The notes: a model not told the origin generated them from the sequence alone. Numbered from the stretch's first letter, positions 1-5,648 are shown. The stretch is DNA of 8,965 nt from Elusimicrobiota bacterium (GCA_018830385.1 JAHJSO010000169.1:1-8965), one strand, 5' to 3'. A program made the numbers and translations.

Positions 1-174
1 GGAAACAACCCTTTCCGACGGGTCTTCCGGGTAGGCCAACCTTCTGAACAGCGGGTCTGATTCTATCTCTTTTATAAACAGGGCGAATTCGTATTCCGGC
101 GTTTCAATAAAATTTGAAAATTTTATTCTGCAGGATATCGCTGGATGTATATTCGGGATGATTCTTAACTCCAT
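1..174 (-). CDS. Partial protein of unknown function, N-terminal 58 residues (weak resemblance to sigma-54 N-terminal region)
   Basis: An open frame starts with ATG at 174-172 and runs without a stop off the left edge of the window. It begins MELRIIPNIHPAIS, then has an acidic helical stretch (FIETPEYEFALFIKEIESD) and PLFRRLAYPED. The pattern of a short hydrophobic helix ending in E-x-x-x-D/N-P-L-F resembles the N-terminal activator-interacting region of RNA polymerase sigma-54 factors. That is inference from pattern only, and I do not firmly recognise the family. The gene follows the XRE regulator on the same strand with under 80 bp between them, so co-transcription is likely. The start is uncertain. 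The nearest strong Shine-Dalgarno (AGGAGG at 195-190) lies 15 nt from this ATG, which is long. A different frame has a much better placed start at 214 (see the entry at 104-226), and removing one base from an A-run would fuse the two frames. Confidence 0.6.
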   Translation of the reverse strand, partial: MELRIIPNIHPAISCRIKFSNFIETPEYEFALFIKEIESDPLFRRLAYPEDPSERVVS

Positions 175-226
175 TTTGCCCTGACTGCTCCTCCTGCCTT
201 TTCTTAACCGGCATGTATCCCTCCAT
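104..226 (-). other. Short overlapping ORF, possible N-terminal extension of the left-edge gene in another frame
   Basis: ATG codons at 226 and 214 open the same frame. The one at 214 has GGAGGG five bases upstream, a better ribosome site than that of the annotated start at 174. The frame encodes a basic, Q/E-rich stretch (MPVKKRQEEQSGQ) and then stops at 104. At 177-174 (plus strand TTTT, AAAA on the coding strand) a loss of one A would join this stretch directly to MELRII of the left-edge gene. It may be the true N-terminus with an indel in the assembly, a programmed shift, or a small leader ORF. Confidence 0.3.
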
Positions 227-251
227 GCCGGCCCGGCCGAAAAAAACGCGT

Positions 252-611
252 CTATGCCCTGGTTTTTTTCAAATCCCGGCACATGGTTTTCACGACGTTC
301 AGAATTATCCTTTTATTTTTCGTGTCAATGTCTCTCAAAAGACCCAATGTTTCCCTGGACATGTAGTCGGAAACATCTCCTGCCGGTTTTGCGCCCCCAC
401 CCTGAAAACTGAACAGGAACTGCATTGATACGTTTAACGCCGCTGCAAGTTTCTCAATGGTATGTATGCTGGGCGTTTTCTCCCCACGCTCTATTATGCC
501 TATATAACTCGGATGGACGTCCGCCCTTTCTGCAAGTTCCTCCTGGCTTAAACCCAACTTCTCCCTGATTTTTTTGACGTGCCTGCCGAGTTTCTGGTTG
601 ATTCTCTCCAT
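252..611 (-). CDS. XRE-family helix-turn-helix transcriptional regulator
   Basis: This 119-residue protein carries a Cro/C1-type helix-turn-helix at about residues 8-62: a KKIREKLGLSQEELAERA helix pair, then the recognition helix region VHPSYIGIIERGEKTPS and the typical TIEKLAAALNVS closing helices. The family binds operator DNA as dimers through this domain. The C-terminal ~50 residues (SFQGGGAKPAGD, then a helical LGLLRDIDTKNKRIILNVVKTM) are probably a short dimerisation or sensing tail. The ATG at 611 is supported by AGGAG at 622-618, seven bases upstream, and a promoter-like pair lies farther up. It borders the AT-rich accessory block, but its composition fits the backbone. Its targets are unknown. 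They could include the downstream gene at the left edge, with which it probably forms an operon. The family call is firm, the role is not. Confidence 0.9.
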   Translation of the reverse strand: MERINQKLGRHVKKIREKLGLSQEELAERADVHPSYIGIIERGEKTPSIHTIEKLAAALNVSMQFLFSFQGGGAKPAGDVSDYMSRETLGLLRDIDTKNKRIILNVVKTMCRDLKKTRA

Positions 612-677
612 CCCCTGCTCCTATCCAGTCGTTAACTCTTTTAGTGCCTTCCAGCGACCGCATTCCGTATCGTATAT

Positions 678-706
678 ATAATACATAAAAGAAACCAAAA
701 AATGAA
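678..706 (-). promoter_or_regulatory. Predicted sigma70-type promoter of the XRE regulator gene
   Basis: On the minus strand, TTCATT (706-701) and TATTAT (683-678) are separated by 17 bases. Transcription would start near 671, giving a leader of about 60 nt ahead of the ATG at 611. The region is AT-rich, so chance matches are possible. Confidence 0.4.
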
Positions 707-756
707 TAGACCGAGAGTATTGGAGAACCTTACCGCCAGTCAACCGAAAAAGGGCA

Positions 757-773
757 CCCTAAATCCGACATTG
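757..773 (+). repeat. Left 17-bp inverted repeat
   Basis: CCCTAAATCCGACATTG is the exact reverse complement of 1061-1077. Outside the 17 bp the flanks differ (GGGCA before the left copy, TAACC before the right copy read in the same sense), so the repeat ends sharply. Confidence 0.8.
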
Positions 774-894
774 AAAACGTTGATGTAGACGACAGGTGAG
801 AAAAAAATAATTCACCCAACAGGTGATAGTATAGAAAAAGTATAATTTATTTATAGCAAGCAAGATATATCCAGAAGACAAACACGACGGTAAG

Positions 895-1041
895 ATGGCA
901 GTTTATACAGATGGCAGGAAGGATAATAAGAAGTGCCCGACAAATAATCCTCAAGGTATGCAGTATACCAAGGGCAAAATTCCTCCAGGCACTGAACCAT
1001 GCAATTGGTTTTTGAAGGTTTTTTTCAGAAGCAATTGCTGA
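895..1041 (+). CDS. Questionable 48-codon ORF inside the inverted-repeat element
   Basis: The frame is open from 835 and the first ATG is at 895. It encodes MAVYTDGRKDNKKCPTNN and ends with KGKIPPGTEPCNWF and a short tail. The C-x(n)-G-T-E-P-C pattern faintly recalls the C-terminal tail of class A penicillin-binding proteins, but I do not consider this recognition. There is no convincing ribosome site (CGACGGTAAG precedes the ATG). It could be a relic captured by the element or chance coding. Confidence 0.2.
   Translation: MAVYTDGRKDNKKCPTNNPQGMQYTKGKIPPGTEPCNWFLKVFFRSNC
1001..1038 (+). repeat. Imperfect hairpin just inside the right terminal repeat
   Basis: GCAATTG (1001-1007) pairs with CAATTGC (1032-1038). 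Inside it, TTTGAA and TTCAGA stretches can extend the stem imperfectly. Subterminal hairpins are common in non-autonomous elements, which fits the MITE reading of 757-1077. Confidence 0.4.
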
Positions 1042-1060
1042 TTTGGGCGAAGTACAAAAC

Positions 1061-1077
1061 CAATGTCGGATTTAGGG
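1061..1077 (-). repeat. Right 17-bp inverted repeat
   Basis: CAATGTCGGATTTAGGG is the exact inverse copy of 757-773. It is followed by GGTTACTT, which does not match the bases left of the first copy, so no target-site duplication is visible. Confidence 0.8.
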
Positions 1078-1090
1078 GGTTACTTGTCAT

Positions 1091-1119
1091 TTGCATTTCG
1101 GGTTTAAAATATGTATAAT
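1091..1119 (+). promoter_or_regulatory. Possible sigma70-type promoter with perfect -10
   Basis: TTGCAT (1091-1096) and TATAAT (1114-1119) are 17 bases apart. The -10 is a perfect consensus, while the -35 matches at only three positions. It reads toward the interrupted ATPase gene, 130 bp downstream, and may be redundant with the closer promoter at 1152-1180. Confidence 0.35.
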
Positions 1120-1151
1120 AGAAAGTAGGTGTTTAATCTCCTTACGCAAAC

Positions 1152-1180
1152 CTGAAATTCTTTGAAAAAAGAGTTATAAT
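1152..1180 (+). promoter_or_regulatory. Possible promoter of the interrupted gene at 1249
   Basis: CTGAAA (1152-1157) and TATAAT (1175-1180) are spaced by 17 bases, with four of six and six of six consensus positions matched. Transcription would begin near 1187, about 60 nt before the ATG at 1249. Confidence 0.45.
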
Positions 1181-1248
1181 GAATTTTAGGAATAGGGTAA
1201 AAAAAACTATTGATAAACATATAAGAATCATTTATGGGGGACTAAAAA

Positions 1249-1404
1249 ATGGTAAAAATGGAAGATTATTTTGAGGAACAAGAAGCAGGTGTATCTATAG
1301 ATGAAGTTGCAATAATGAAACATTTAATAAAAGAAAGCACTCATCCATTATCGCTATTAAGGGAACTATGGAGTGAACCCCTAAAACTGGACACGAAAGG
1401 TTAG
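1249..1404 (+). pseudogene. N-terminal fragment of a probable GHKL/Bergerat-fold ATPase, cut by an IS3-family end
   Basis: The ATG at 1249 has a G-rich ribosome-site candidate (GGGGG, 1236-1240) upstream. It opens 51 codons reading MVKMEDYFEEQEAGVSIDEV, then IKESTHPLSLLRELWS. The last native residues, about 1-42, fit the start of Bergerat-fold ATPases (Hsp90, histidine kinase, GyrB and MutL type), where a helix LREL-x-S-N carries the Mg-ATP-binding Asn. The native frame ends at S42 because the terminus of an insertion sequence begins at about 1374. The remaining codons (EPLKLDTKG, stop at 1402) are read from the IS end. No continuation is visible farther right, so the rest of the gene was deleted rather than merely split. 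The family call is inference from a short segment. Codon use is AT-rich, unlike the flanking backbone genes. Confidence 0.5.
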
Positions 1405-1513
1405 ACAAGCAGGCAGGCTCCTTGATATAATAATAGGGGAGCATGCCATGGGAAAACAGAGGCGGTTCACAGAGGAGTTTAAGAAGCAAGTGGTTATAGG
1501 TCTTTATGGTTAA
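1374..1513 (+). mobile_element. Left-end fragment of an IS3-family insertion sequence
   Basis: TGAACCCCTAAAACTGG at 1374-1390 has the TG-initiated, C/A-rich look of IS3-family terminal inverted repeats. About 70 bp later a transposase OrfA start follows, the usual IS3 layout. Neither a matching right end nor OrfB is present in the window, so only the left terminus survives. Its right boundary is uncertain. I placed it at the stop of the OrfA fragment, but IS-derived sequence may extend toward 1680. The insertion truncates the ATPase-like gene that begins at 1249. Confidence 0.65.
1448..1513 (+). pseudogene. Truncated IS3-family transposase OrfA (21 codons)
   Basis: The ATG at 1448 is preceded by AGGGGAG (1435-1441) at six bases. 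It encodes MGKQRRFTEEFKKQVV, the characteristic N-terminus of IS3-family OrfA helix-turn-helix proteins (R-R-x-F-T-x-E-F-K-x-x-V-V). It then reads IGLYG and stops at TAA 1511-1513. OrfA is normally around 90-110 residues, so this is a remnant. In another frame from 1520 the sequence ANGKLAMLFNIST could be decayed downstream OrfA sequence, but that is weak. Confidence 0.7.
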
Positions 1514-1717
1514 CTGTAAGCGAATGGTAAACTTGCTATGCTGTTTAACATCTCCACCCAAGATTGCATTGAGGGTAATGTCAACAAAATGATTCAAAGA
1601 GCAAAAAAGTTAAAAAGGACAGATAAAATTCATAAGTTTGAAAGACCTATTATCATTTTCCATATATTAAGTCTTTGATTTAGCCGGTCTAAGTAAGCAG
1701 TCTTAACTTGATATCGG
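1514..1717. other. Degenerate stretch without a supportable gene
   Basis: The only frame of note runs from 1520 to a TGA at 1676-1678. It encodes GKLAMLFNISTQDC and a lysine-rich tail without a ribosome site. It reads as decayed transposase or other relic sequence. No convincing promoter for the HEPN gene was found here. TTGATA at 1708-1713 lacks a good -10 at normal spacing. Confidence 0.4.
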
Positions 1718-1751
1718 GTTTTTCAACGGTCTCGTTATGTGAAAAACGAGA
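1718..1751 (+). promoter_or_regulatory. Two mutually exclusive leader hairpins before the HEPN gene
   Basis: GTTTTTCA (1718-1725) pairs with TGAAAAAC (1740-1747), an 8-bp stem with a 14-nt loop. TCTCGTT (1730-1736) pairs with AACGAGA (1745-1751), a 7-bp stem with an 8-nt loop. Both need bases 1745-1747, so only one can form at a time. The second ends one base before the AGGTGAG ribosome site (1753-1759). As DNA, either could instead be an operator. It may also be an old IS end, because TTTTTCAAC-type ends occur in other insertion sequences. Confidence 0.4.
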
Positions 1752-1764
1752 AAGGTGAGAGAAA

Positions 1765-2157
1765 ATGCGAAAAGACGCTGAAAGTTTTATAGCTTCTGCA
1801 GAATACGACCTTCAAACCGCTGAGCATATGTTAACCACGGGTAGATATATCTATGTTGTTTTTATATGCCATCTTTCTATTGAGAAGATGTTAAAAGCAA
1901 TTGTTGCTGCGGTTATTAAGAAAACTCCTCCCAAAACACATAACCTTATCTATCTTATTAAATTAGCAGAAGTCAGTCCTCCCCAGGAATTATTTAACTT
2001 TGTAACCAAGATAAACAATGTAAGTATTGTCACCAGATATCCCGAAGATTTCTCAAAACTTTTGGAAGTTTATCCTAAAGATATAGCCGAAGAATATCTT
2101 GCCAAAACGAAGGAGGTTGTTCAATGTTTAAAAGAAGACAAAAGGTTGAAAAAATAA
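1765..2157 (+). CDS. HEPN domain protein, probable toxin component of a HEPN-MNT pair
   Basis: This 130-residue all-helical protein matches the HEPN domain pattern. Helix one is SAEYDLQTAEHMLTTGRY, helix two the family's CHLSIEKMLKAIVAA signature (residues 35-49). Then come KTHNLIYLIKLA (57-68) and the TRYPEDF motif (90-96) typical of HEPN proteins encoded beside minimal nucleotidyltransferases. In related HepT-MntA modules the HEPN protein is an RNase toxin. This sequence has no R-x4-6-H motif anywhere, so RNase activity by the canonical site is doubtful. AGGTGAG sits five bases before the ATG. The last 34 bases overlap the start of the MNT gene, implying translational coupling. The AT-rich composition and surrounding IS relics suggest horizontal acquisition. 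The family is confident, its function as toxin is inferred. Confidence 0.88.
   Translation: MRKDAESFIASAEYDLQTAEHMLTTGRYIYVVFICHLSIEKMLKAIVAAVIKKTPPKTHNLIYLIKLAEVSPPQELFNFVTKINNVSIVTRYPEDFSKLLEVYPKDIAEEYLAKTKEVVQCLKEDKRLKK
2110..2116 (+). promoter_or_regulatory. Strong ribosome binding site for the MNT gene inside the HEPN coding sequence
   Basis: AAGGAGG lies seven bases before the ATG at 2124 and within the HEPN frame. It fixes the start of the nucleotidyltransferase and indicates that it is translated efficiently on its own despite the 34-base overlap, as expected for an antitoxin that should be in excess. Confidence 0.75.
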
Positions 2158-2450
2158 TTGTAAGTTTTAGAGAGGAATTAAAAAAATTAGGAATTAATAC
2201 AGAAAAGATAATCTTATATGGTTCTTATGCTAAAGGAAAGCCCCGAGAGGATAGCGATATTGATTTAATTGTTATTTCTGAAGATTTTGAAAATCTAAAT
2301 TTAAGGGAAAGATTGGAAATTTTAGGTTTAGCTGCGGGTGGAGTTCTCGAACCAATAGGGGCTTTGGGTTACACCAGAAAGGAGATTGAGTCTAAGGGAA
2401 GAGAAAGTTTTGTGGGAGAAATTTTAAACTCTACGTCTATATCTTATTAA
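2124..2450 (+). CDS. Minimal nucleotidyltransferase (MNT), probable antitoxin partner of HEPN
   Basis: This 108-residue protein has the DNA polymerase beta-superfamily nucleotidyltransferase fold signature. ILYGSYAKGKPREDSDIDL (residues 30-48) contains the G33-S34 motif and the metal-binding D45-x-D47 pair. The third carboxylate is probably E76 in VLEPIGALGYT, the family's usual position before a G-Y-T-x-x-E segment. All catalytic elements look intact, so it should be able to transfer a nucleotide from an NTP. In characterised MntA-HepT systems the MNT protein inactivates the HEPN toxin by AMPylation. Whether that holds here is unknown, since this HEPN subfamily differs. It overlaps the HEPN gene by 34 bases and has the AAGGAGG site noted separately. 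It ends 205 bp before the helicase gene. Length and motifs are normal for the family. Confidence 0.9.
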   Translation: MFKRRQKVEKIIVSFREELKKLGINTEKIILYGSYAKGKPREDSDIDLIVISEDFENLNLRERLEILGLAAGGVLEPIGALGYTRKEIESKGRESFVGEILNSTSISY

Positions 2451-2546
2451 ATTAGATTGAGAAATTCTGACAGTTGGAATCTATTTTATTGAGAATCAGC
2501 TGCCAAATCTAATGTACAGACCTTTGTTAAATTAAGTTTTTCATAT

Positions 2547-2562
2547 CTGCTTATTATAGCGG
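2547..2562 (+). repeat. 16-bp direct repeat, copy 1 (intergenic)
   Basis: CTGCTTATTATAGCGG here is identical to 2746-2761. This copy forms the terminator-like hairpin. Similarity stops at both ends of the 16 bp. Confidence 0.7.
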
Positions 2563-2568
2563 TTTTTT
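2547..2568 (+). terminator. Possible Rho-independent terminator of the HEPN-MNT operon
   Basis: CTGCT (2547-2551) and AGCGG (2558-2562) form a 5-bp stem with one G-U pair and a 6-nt loop (TATTAT), followed directly by six T residues (2563-2568). The stem is short, so efficiency may be modest. It lies 97 bp after the MNT stop and before the helicase promoter, where a terminator is expected. Confidence 0.45.
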
Positions 2569-2617
2569 AACTCAAGTGTTGCATCAGCACATTGAATTTA
2601 ATGAGAACGCCCTCCTA

Positions 2618-2646
2618 TTGACTTTTGTCAACAAGAATTGTAAAAT
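2618..2646 (+). promoter_or_regulatory. Strong sigma70-type promoter of the helicase-nuclease gene
   Basis: TTGACT (2618-2623) and TAAAAT (2641-2646) are exactly 17 bases apart, each matching consensus at five of six positions. Transcription would begin around 2652-2654, only two to four bases before the ATG at 2656, so the mRNA would be leaderless or almost so. The weak AGGA (2647-2650) would then lie outside the transcript. Confidence 0.55.
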
Positions 2647-2655
2647 AGGATATAA

Positions 2656-5628
2656 ATGCTGCACAAACACTCGCCTCAAATCAAAAAAATACTCAATAAA
2701 CTCAACCCGGCACAACAGAGGGCGGTTACATACGGGGATGGGCCCCTGCTTATTATAGCGGGCGCCGGAACGGGAAAAACACGGGTAATAACTTACAAAA
2801 TCGCCTACCTTATCGCCACGAAAAAGGCAATGCCTTCGGAAATCCTCGCCCTGACATTTACCGAAAAGGCCGCAAATGAGATGTCTTTCAGGGTTGACGT
2901 GCTCGTCCCATACGGGTTTAACGACGTCTGGATTTCAACATTCCACTCTTTCGGGGATAAAATCCTCAGGGAAAACGCATCCCTGCTGGGCATATCAGTA
3001 GATTACAGGGTATTGACCCAGCCCGCATCATTTGTTTTTTTCAGCGAACACCTCTTTAAATTTCAGATGAATCATTTCAGGCCGTTGGGCAATCCGTCGC
3101 GCTACGTTAATTCACTGCTTAACACCATAAGCCGCGCAAAGGACGAAGATATCTCACCGGACGAATACTTAAAATGGGCTGAAACGCTGGACGGTAAAGC
3201 GGCGAACCCCCAGGAAAAGGAACTCGCAGGCAGGCACGTTGAGATAGCCGGCATATATTCAAAATATGAAGAACTGAAAAGACAGCACAACCTTGTTGAC
3301 TTCGGCGACCAGGTGATACTCCCGTTGAAACTGCTCAGGGACAACCCCGCGGCGGCTTCAAAATACAGGTCGCAGTATAAATACATTTTAATAGACGAAT
3401 TCCAGGATACAAATTACGCCCAGTTTGAACTTGCAAAAATACTTGCCGGCACGGCAGAATCCCCCGGCAACATTACCGCGGTCGGAGACGACGACCAGAG
3501 CATTTATAAATTCAGGGGGGCATGCCTTTCAAACATCATCGGGTTTAAGGACTTTTATAAAGGGTGCGGGGAAATAGTCCTCACACAAAACTACAGGTCA
3601 ACGCAGAACATACTGAATTCCGCCTACCGCCTTATCGTCCACAACAACCCCGAACGGCTTGAGGTGAAGCACAGGATAAAGAAGATACTTAAGTCGGACA
3701 GAAAAATCCCCGGACGCCCGGTCGTGCACCTTTGCTACGATACGGTTTATACCGAGGCCGACAATGTTGCAAAAATCATCAAAAAGAAAAAAGGCAAATA
3801 CGCCTGGCGGGATTTTGCCATACTCGTCCGTTCAAACAACATGGCGAAACCGTTTATGAAATCTCTGAATGCAGAAGGAATCCCCTGGAGGTCGTCCGGC
3901 GGCACCGGGCTTATTGACAGGAACGAAATAAGATACATAATCGCCTTCCTGCGGGCGCTTGCCAACCCTGACGATTCAAGGTCAATGTATTATTTAATAA
4001 GTTGCGCCACGGGGCCGTTCAAAAACGCCTTTCCCATTGTCCCGGACGTTACGGGGACGATTGCGTTATGCAACCTTGCGAAAAAATACAACAGGTCGCT
4101 CTATTACGTCCTTAATAACCTTGATAAATACGGGGAAACCGCAACACTTTCAACGGAACTGAAACAGGGCATTAAAAGGTTTACGGACGCTTTCAATGAA
4201 TACCTGCACCTGTCCGTTAACCGTCCGACGGGACAACTCCTGTACGAGTTCCTGAAACGGCAAAAAACTCTTGAGGCGCTCGCTCGTGCGGAAACGGCGG
4301 ATGATATTGAACAGGCGCAGAATATAGCCGCGTTCTTCCAGATTATAACCAATTTTGACGAGATAAGCGAGTACAACAGGGTGGTGCGTTTTGTTGAATA
4401 CATTGATTCGCTCTTTGAGGGAATTGAGGCGGCGGGCCAGGGCGGCCAGGAACAACTACCGGGTGAATTTGAACCCGACTACGACGCCGTCAACATACTC
4501 ACCATACACAAGGCGAAGGGACTTGAGTTCCGCGCCGTATTCCTTGTGGGCCTGGTAGAGGACAAGTTCCCCACCAGATCCATGTCCGACCCGATAACCC
4601 TGCCCGACGGTCTGATAAAGGACATACTGCCCGCCGGCGACTACCACCAGCAGGAAGAAAGGCGGCTCTTTTATGTCGGTATGACCCGCTCAAAGGACGA
4701 ACTTTATCTTACATCAGCGTACAACTACGGCGGCAAAAAAATCAGAAAAATATCCCGCTTTGTGCACGAGGCGACGGACGTTCCCCTTGTTGACGTAAAA
4801 ATACTCAAGCCCTCCGTTATAGAACAGATTCACAGGTATGCCCCGCCGGCTGGAGGGGCTGAAAAGAAATTTGTTTTACCGGATACGCTTTCACTTTCAC
4901 CCTATGCCATTGACGACTATCTCACCTGCCCGCTGAAATACAGGTACGTCCACATAATTAAAATACCCCTCCCGAAACACCACACACTCGTATTCGGGGC
5001 GATAATCCATAAGGTGCTTAACGAATACCACTGCGCCCTGAAAGAAAACAGGGAGTTGTCGCTTGAAGGTCTTTTAAGGTTATATGATGGAATGTGGACA
5101 TCCGAGGGGTTTTTAAGCAGGGAACACGAGGAGAAACGGATACTGCAGGGCAGGGAAATGCTTACTAACTACTACAAGGGGCAGGTTAGGGACAGGGAGG
5201 CCCCGTCAGGCGTTGAGGAGGAATTCAGGTTTCTGCTTGATAATAAAATAACAGTCAGGGGCAGGTGGGACCGGCTTGACTTAATTGACGGCGAGTCAAC
5301 AATTATTGATTATAAGACATCAGGCGGAATTATCGACGAGGAAGACGCTCTCGCCCAGACAAAAAAAAGCAGGCAGCTTATGATTTATGCGCTCGGCTAC
5401 AGAGAAAAATACGGAAGGTTACCCGACTGGGTGGCGCTGTATTTTCTGGAACCGGGTATTTTATCAAGGATAAAAATATCGGACAAAAAAATTGACAAAG
5501 CGCTTGACGACATAAGGACGGTTGCGGACGGCATCCGCTCCGGCAGTTTCCATGCGAAACCGGGATATTTCTCGTGTGATTTTTGTCCTTACAGGAGCAT
5601 ATGTTCAGTCACGCCGACCACCCGCTGA
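2656..5628 (+). CDS. UvrD/AddAB-like superfamily 1A helicase fused to a C-terminal PD-(D/E)XK nuclease with Fe-S staple
   Basis: This 990-residue protein is an ATP-driven 3'-5' helicase with a nuclease tail, expected to process DNA ends in the cytoplasm. Visible helicase motifs are the Walker A loop GAGTGKT (36-42), Ia TFTEKAANEM, motif II IDEFQD (246-251), motif III GDDDQSIYKFRGA (from 277), motif IV QNYRST (R314), motif V TIHKAKGLEF (616-625) and motif VI RRLFYVGMTRS (from 669). The nuclease spans about 750-985. It has C758, FGAIIH with H785, D872 in GRWDRLD, the IDYK core (D885, K887), the QLMIY motif from 907, and C974, C977 and C983 completing a probable 4Fe-4S cluster as in AddB. All key residues are present. 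The ATG at 2656 is the only sensible start, because the next Met lies beyond Walker A. The ribosome site is poor, and a strong promoter sits almost on the start codon. The architecture suggests recombinational repair or defence against foreign DNA ends. Confidence 0.93.
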   Translation: MLHKHSPQIKKILNKLNPAQQRAVTYGDGPLLIIAGAGTGKTRVITYKIAYLIATKKAMPSEILALTFTEKAANEMSFRVDVLVPYGFNDVWISTFHSFGDKILRENASLLGISVDYRVLTQPASFVFFSEHLFKFQMNHFRPLGNPSRYVNSLLNTISRAKDEDISPDEYLKWAETLDGKAANPQEKELAGRHVEIAGIYSKYEELKRQHNLVDFGDQVILPLKLLRDNPAAASKYRSQYKYILIDEFQDTNYAQFELAKILAGTAESPGNITAVGDDDQSIYKFRGACLSNIIGFKDFYKGCGEIVLTQNYRSTQNILNSAYRLIVHNNPERLEVKHRIKKILKSDRKIPGRPVVHLCYDTVYTEADNVAKIIKKKKGKYAWRDFAILVRSNNMAKPFMKSLNAEGIPWRSSGGTGLIDRNEIRYIIAFLRALANPDDSRSMYYLISCATGPFKNAFPIVPDVTGTIALCNLAKKYNRSLYYVLNNLDKYGETATLSTELKQGIKRFTDAFNEYLHLSVNRPTGQLLYEFLKRQKTLEALARAETADDIEQAQNIAAFFQIITNFDEISEYNRVVRFVEYIDSLFEGIEAAGQGGQEQLPGEFEPDYDAVNILTIHKAKGLEFRAVFLVGLVEDKFPTRSMSDPITLPDGLIKDILPAGDYHQQEERRLFYVGMTRSKDELYLTSAYNYGGKKIRKISRFVHEATDVPLVDVKILKPSVIEQIHRYAPPAGGAEKKFVLPDTLSLSPYAIDDYLTCPLKYRYVHIIKIPLPKHHTLVFGAIIHKVLNEYHCALKENRELSLEGLLRLYDGMWTSEGFLSREHEEKRILQGREMLTNYYKGQVRDREAPSGVEEEFRFLLDNKITVRGRWDRLDLIDGESTIIDYKTSGGIIDEEDALAQTKKSRQLMIYALGYREKYGRLPDWVALYFLEPGILSRIKISDKKIDKALDDIRTVADGIRSGSFHAKPGYFSCDFCPYRSICSVTPTTR
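2746..2761 (+). repeat. 16-bp direct repeat, copy 2 (inside the Walker A region)
   Basis: CTGCTTATTATAGCGG encodes L31-L-I-I-A of the helicase strand leading into Walker A, with one base of the following Gly codon. It repeats the intergenic copy at 2547-2562, 199 bp upstream. Here no T-run follows, so it should not terminate transcription. Confidence 0.7.
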
Positions 5629-5648
5629 AGTACGTTGCCCGCTGAACC

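Larger units (their letters stand above)
757..1077. mobile_element. 321-bp element bounded by perfect 17-bp inverted repeats (MITE-like or internally deleted insertion sequence)
   Basis: CCCTAAATCCGACATTG at 757-773 is repeated exactly in inverse orientation at 1061-1077. A 17-bp perfect inverted repeat at this distance is very unlikely by chance and has the architecture of transposon termini. The interior holds no transposase-sized frame. It has one 48-codon ORF, an imperfect hairpin next to the right end, and an ACAGGTGA direct repeat (792-799 and 819-826) with an inverted TTCACC between the copies. I see no target-site duplication in the bases just outside the repeats. It is therefore either an old non-autonomous element, a remnant whose ends were not both made by one insertion, or a regulatory pair of sites. 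I cannot assign an IS family. Confidence 0.5.

Noticed and set aside
227..246. GCCGGCCCGGCC-type palindrome followed by A-run between the XRE gene and the left-edge gene
   Set aside because: Read on the coding (minus) strand the T-run precedes the stem, so it is not a terminator. No transcription unit on the plus strand ends here.
1295..1597. 100-codon minus-strand ORF across the IS3 fragment
   Set aside because: It runs antisense over the ATPase-gene fragment and the IS end, has no ribosome site and no recognisable motif. Its frame crosses the insertion boundary, so it cannot be an old gene.
1520..1678. Frame reading GKLAMLFNISTQDC and a lysine-rich tail
   Set aside because: It has no ribosome site or family recognition, and lies in decayed sequence. 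Recorded as a degenerate stretch rather than a gene.
2451..2513. ATTAGATT / AATCTAAT inverted repeat after the MNT gene
   Set aside because: Eight AT-only-rich bases spaced by 47 nt with no supporting inner stem. Likely by chance in AT-rich DNA.
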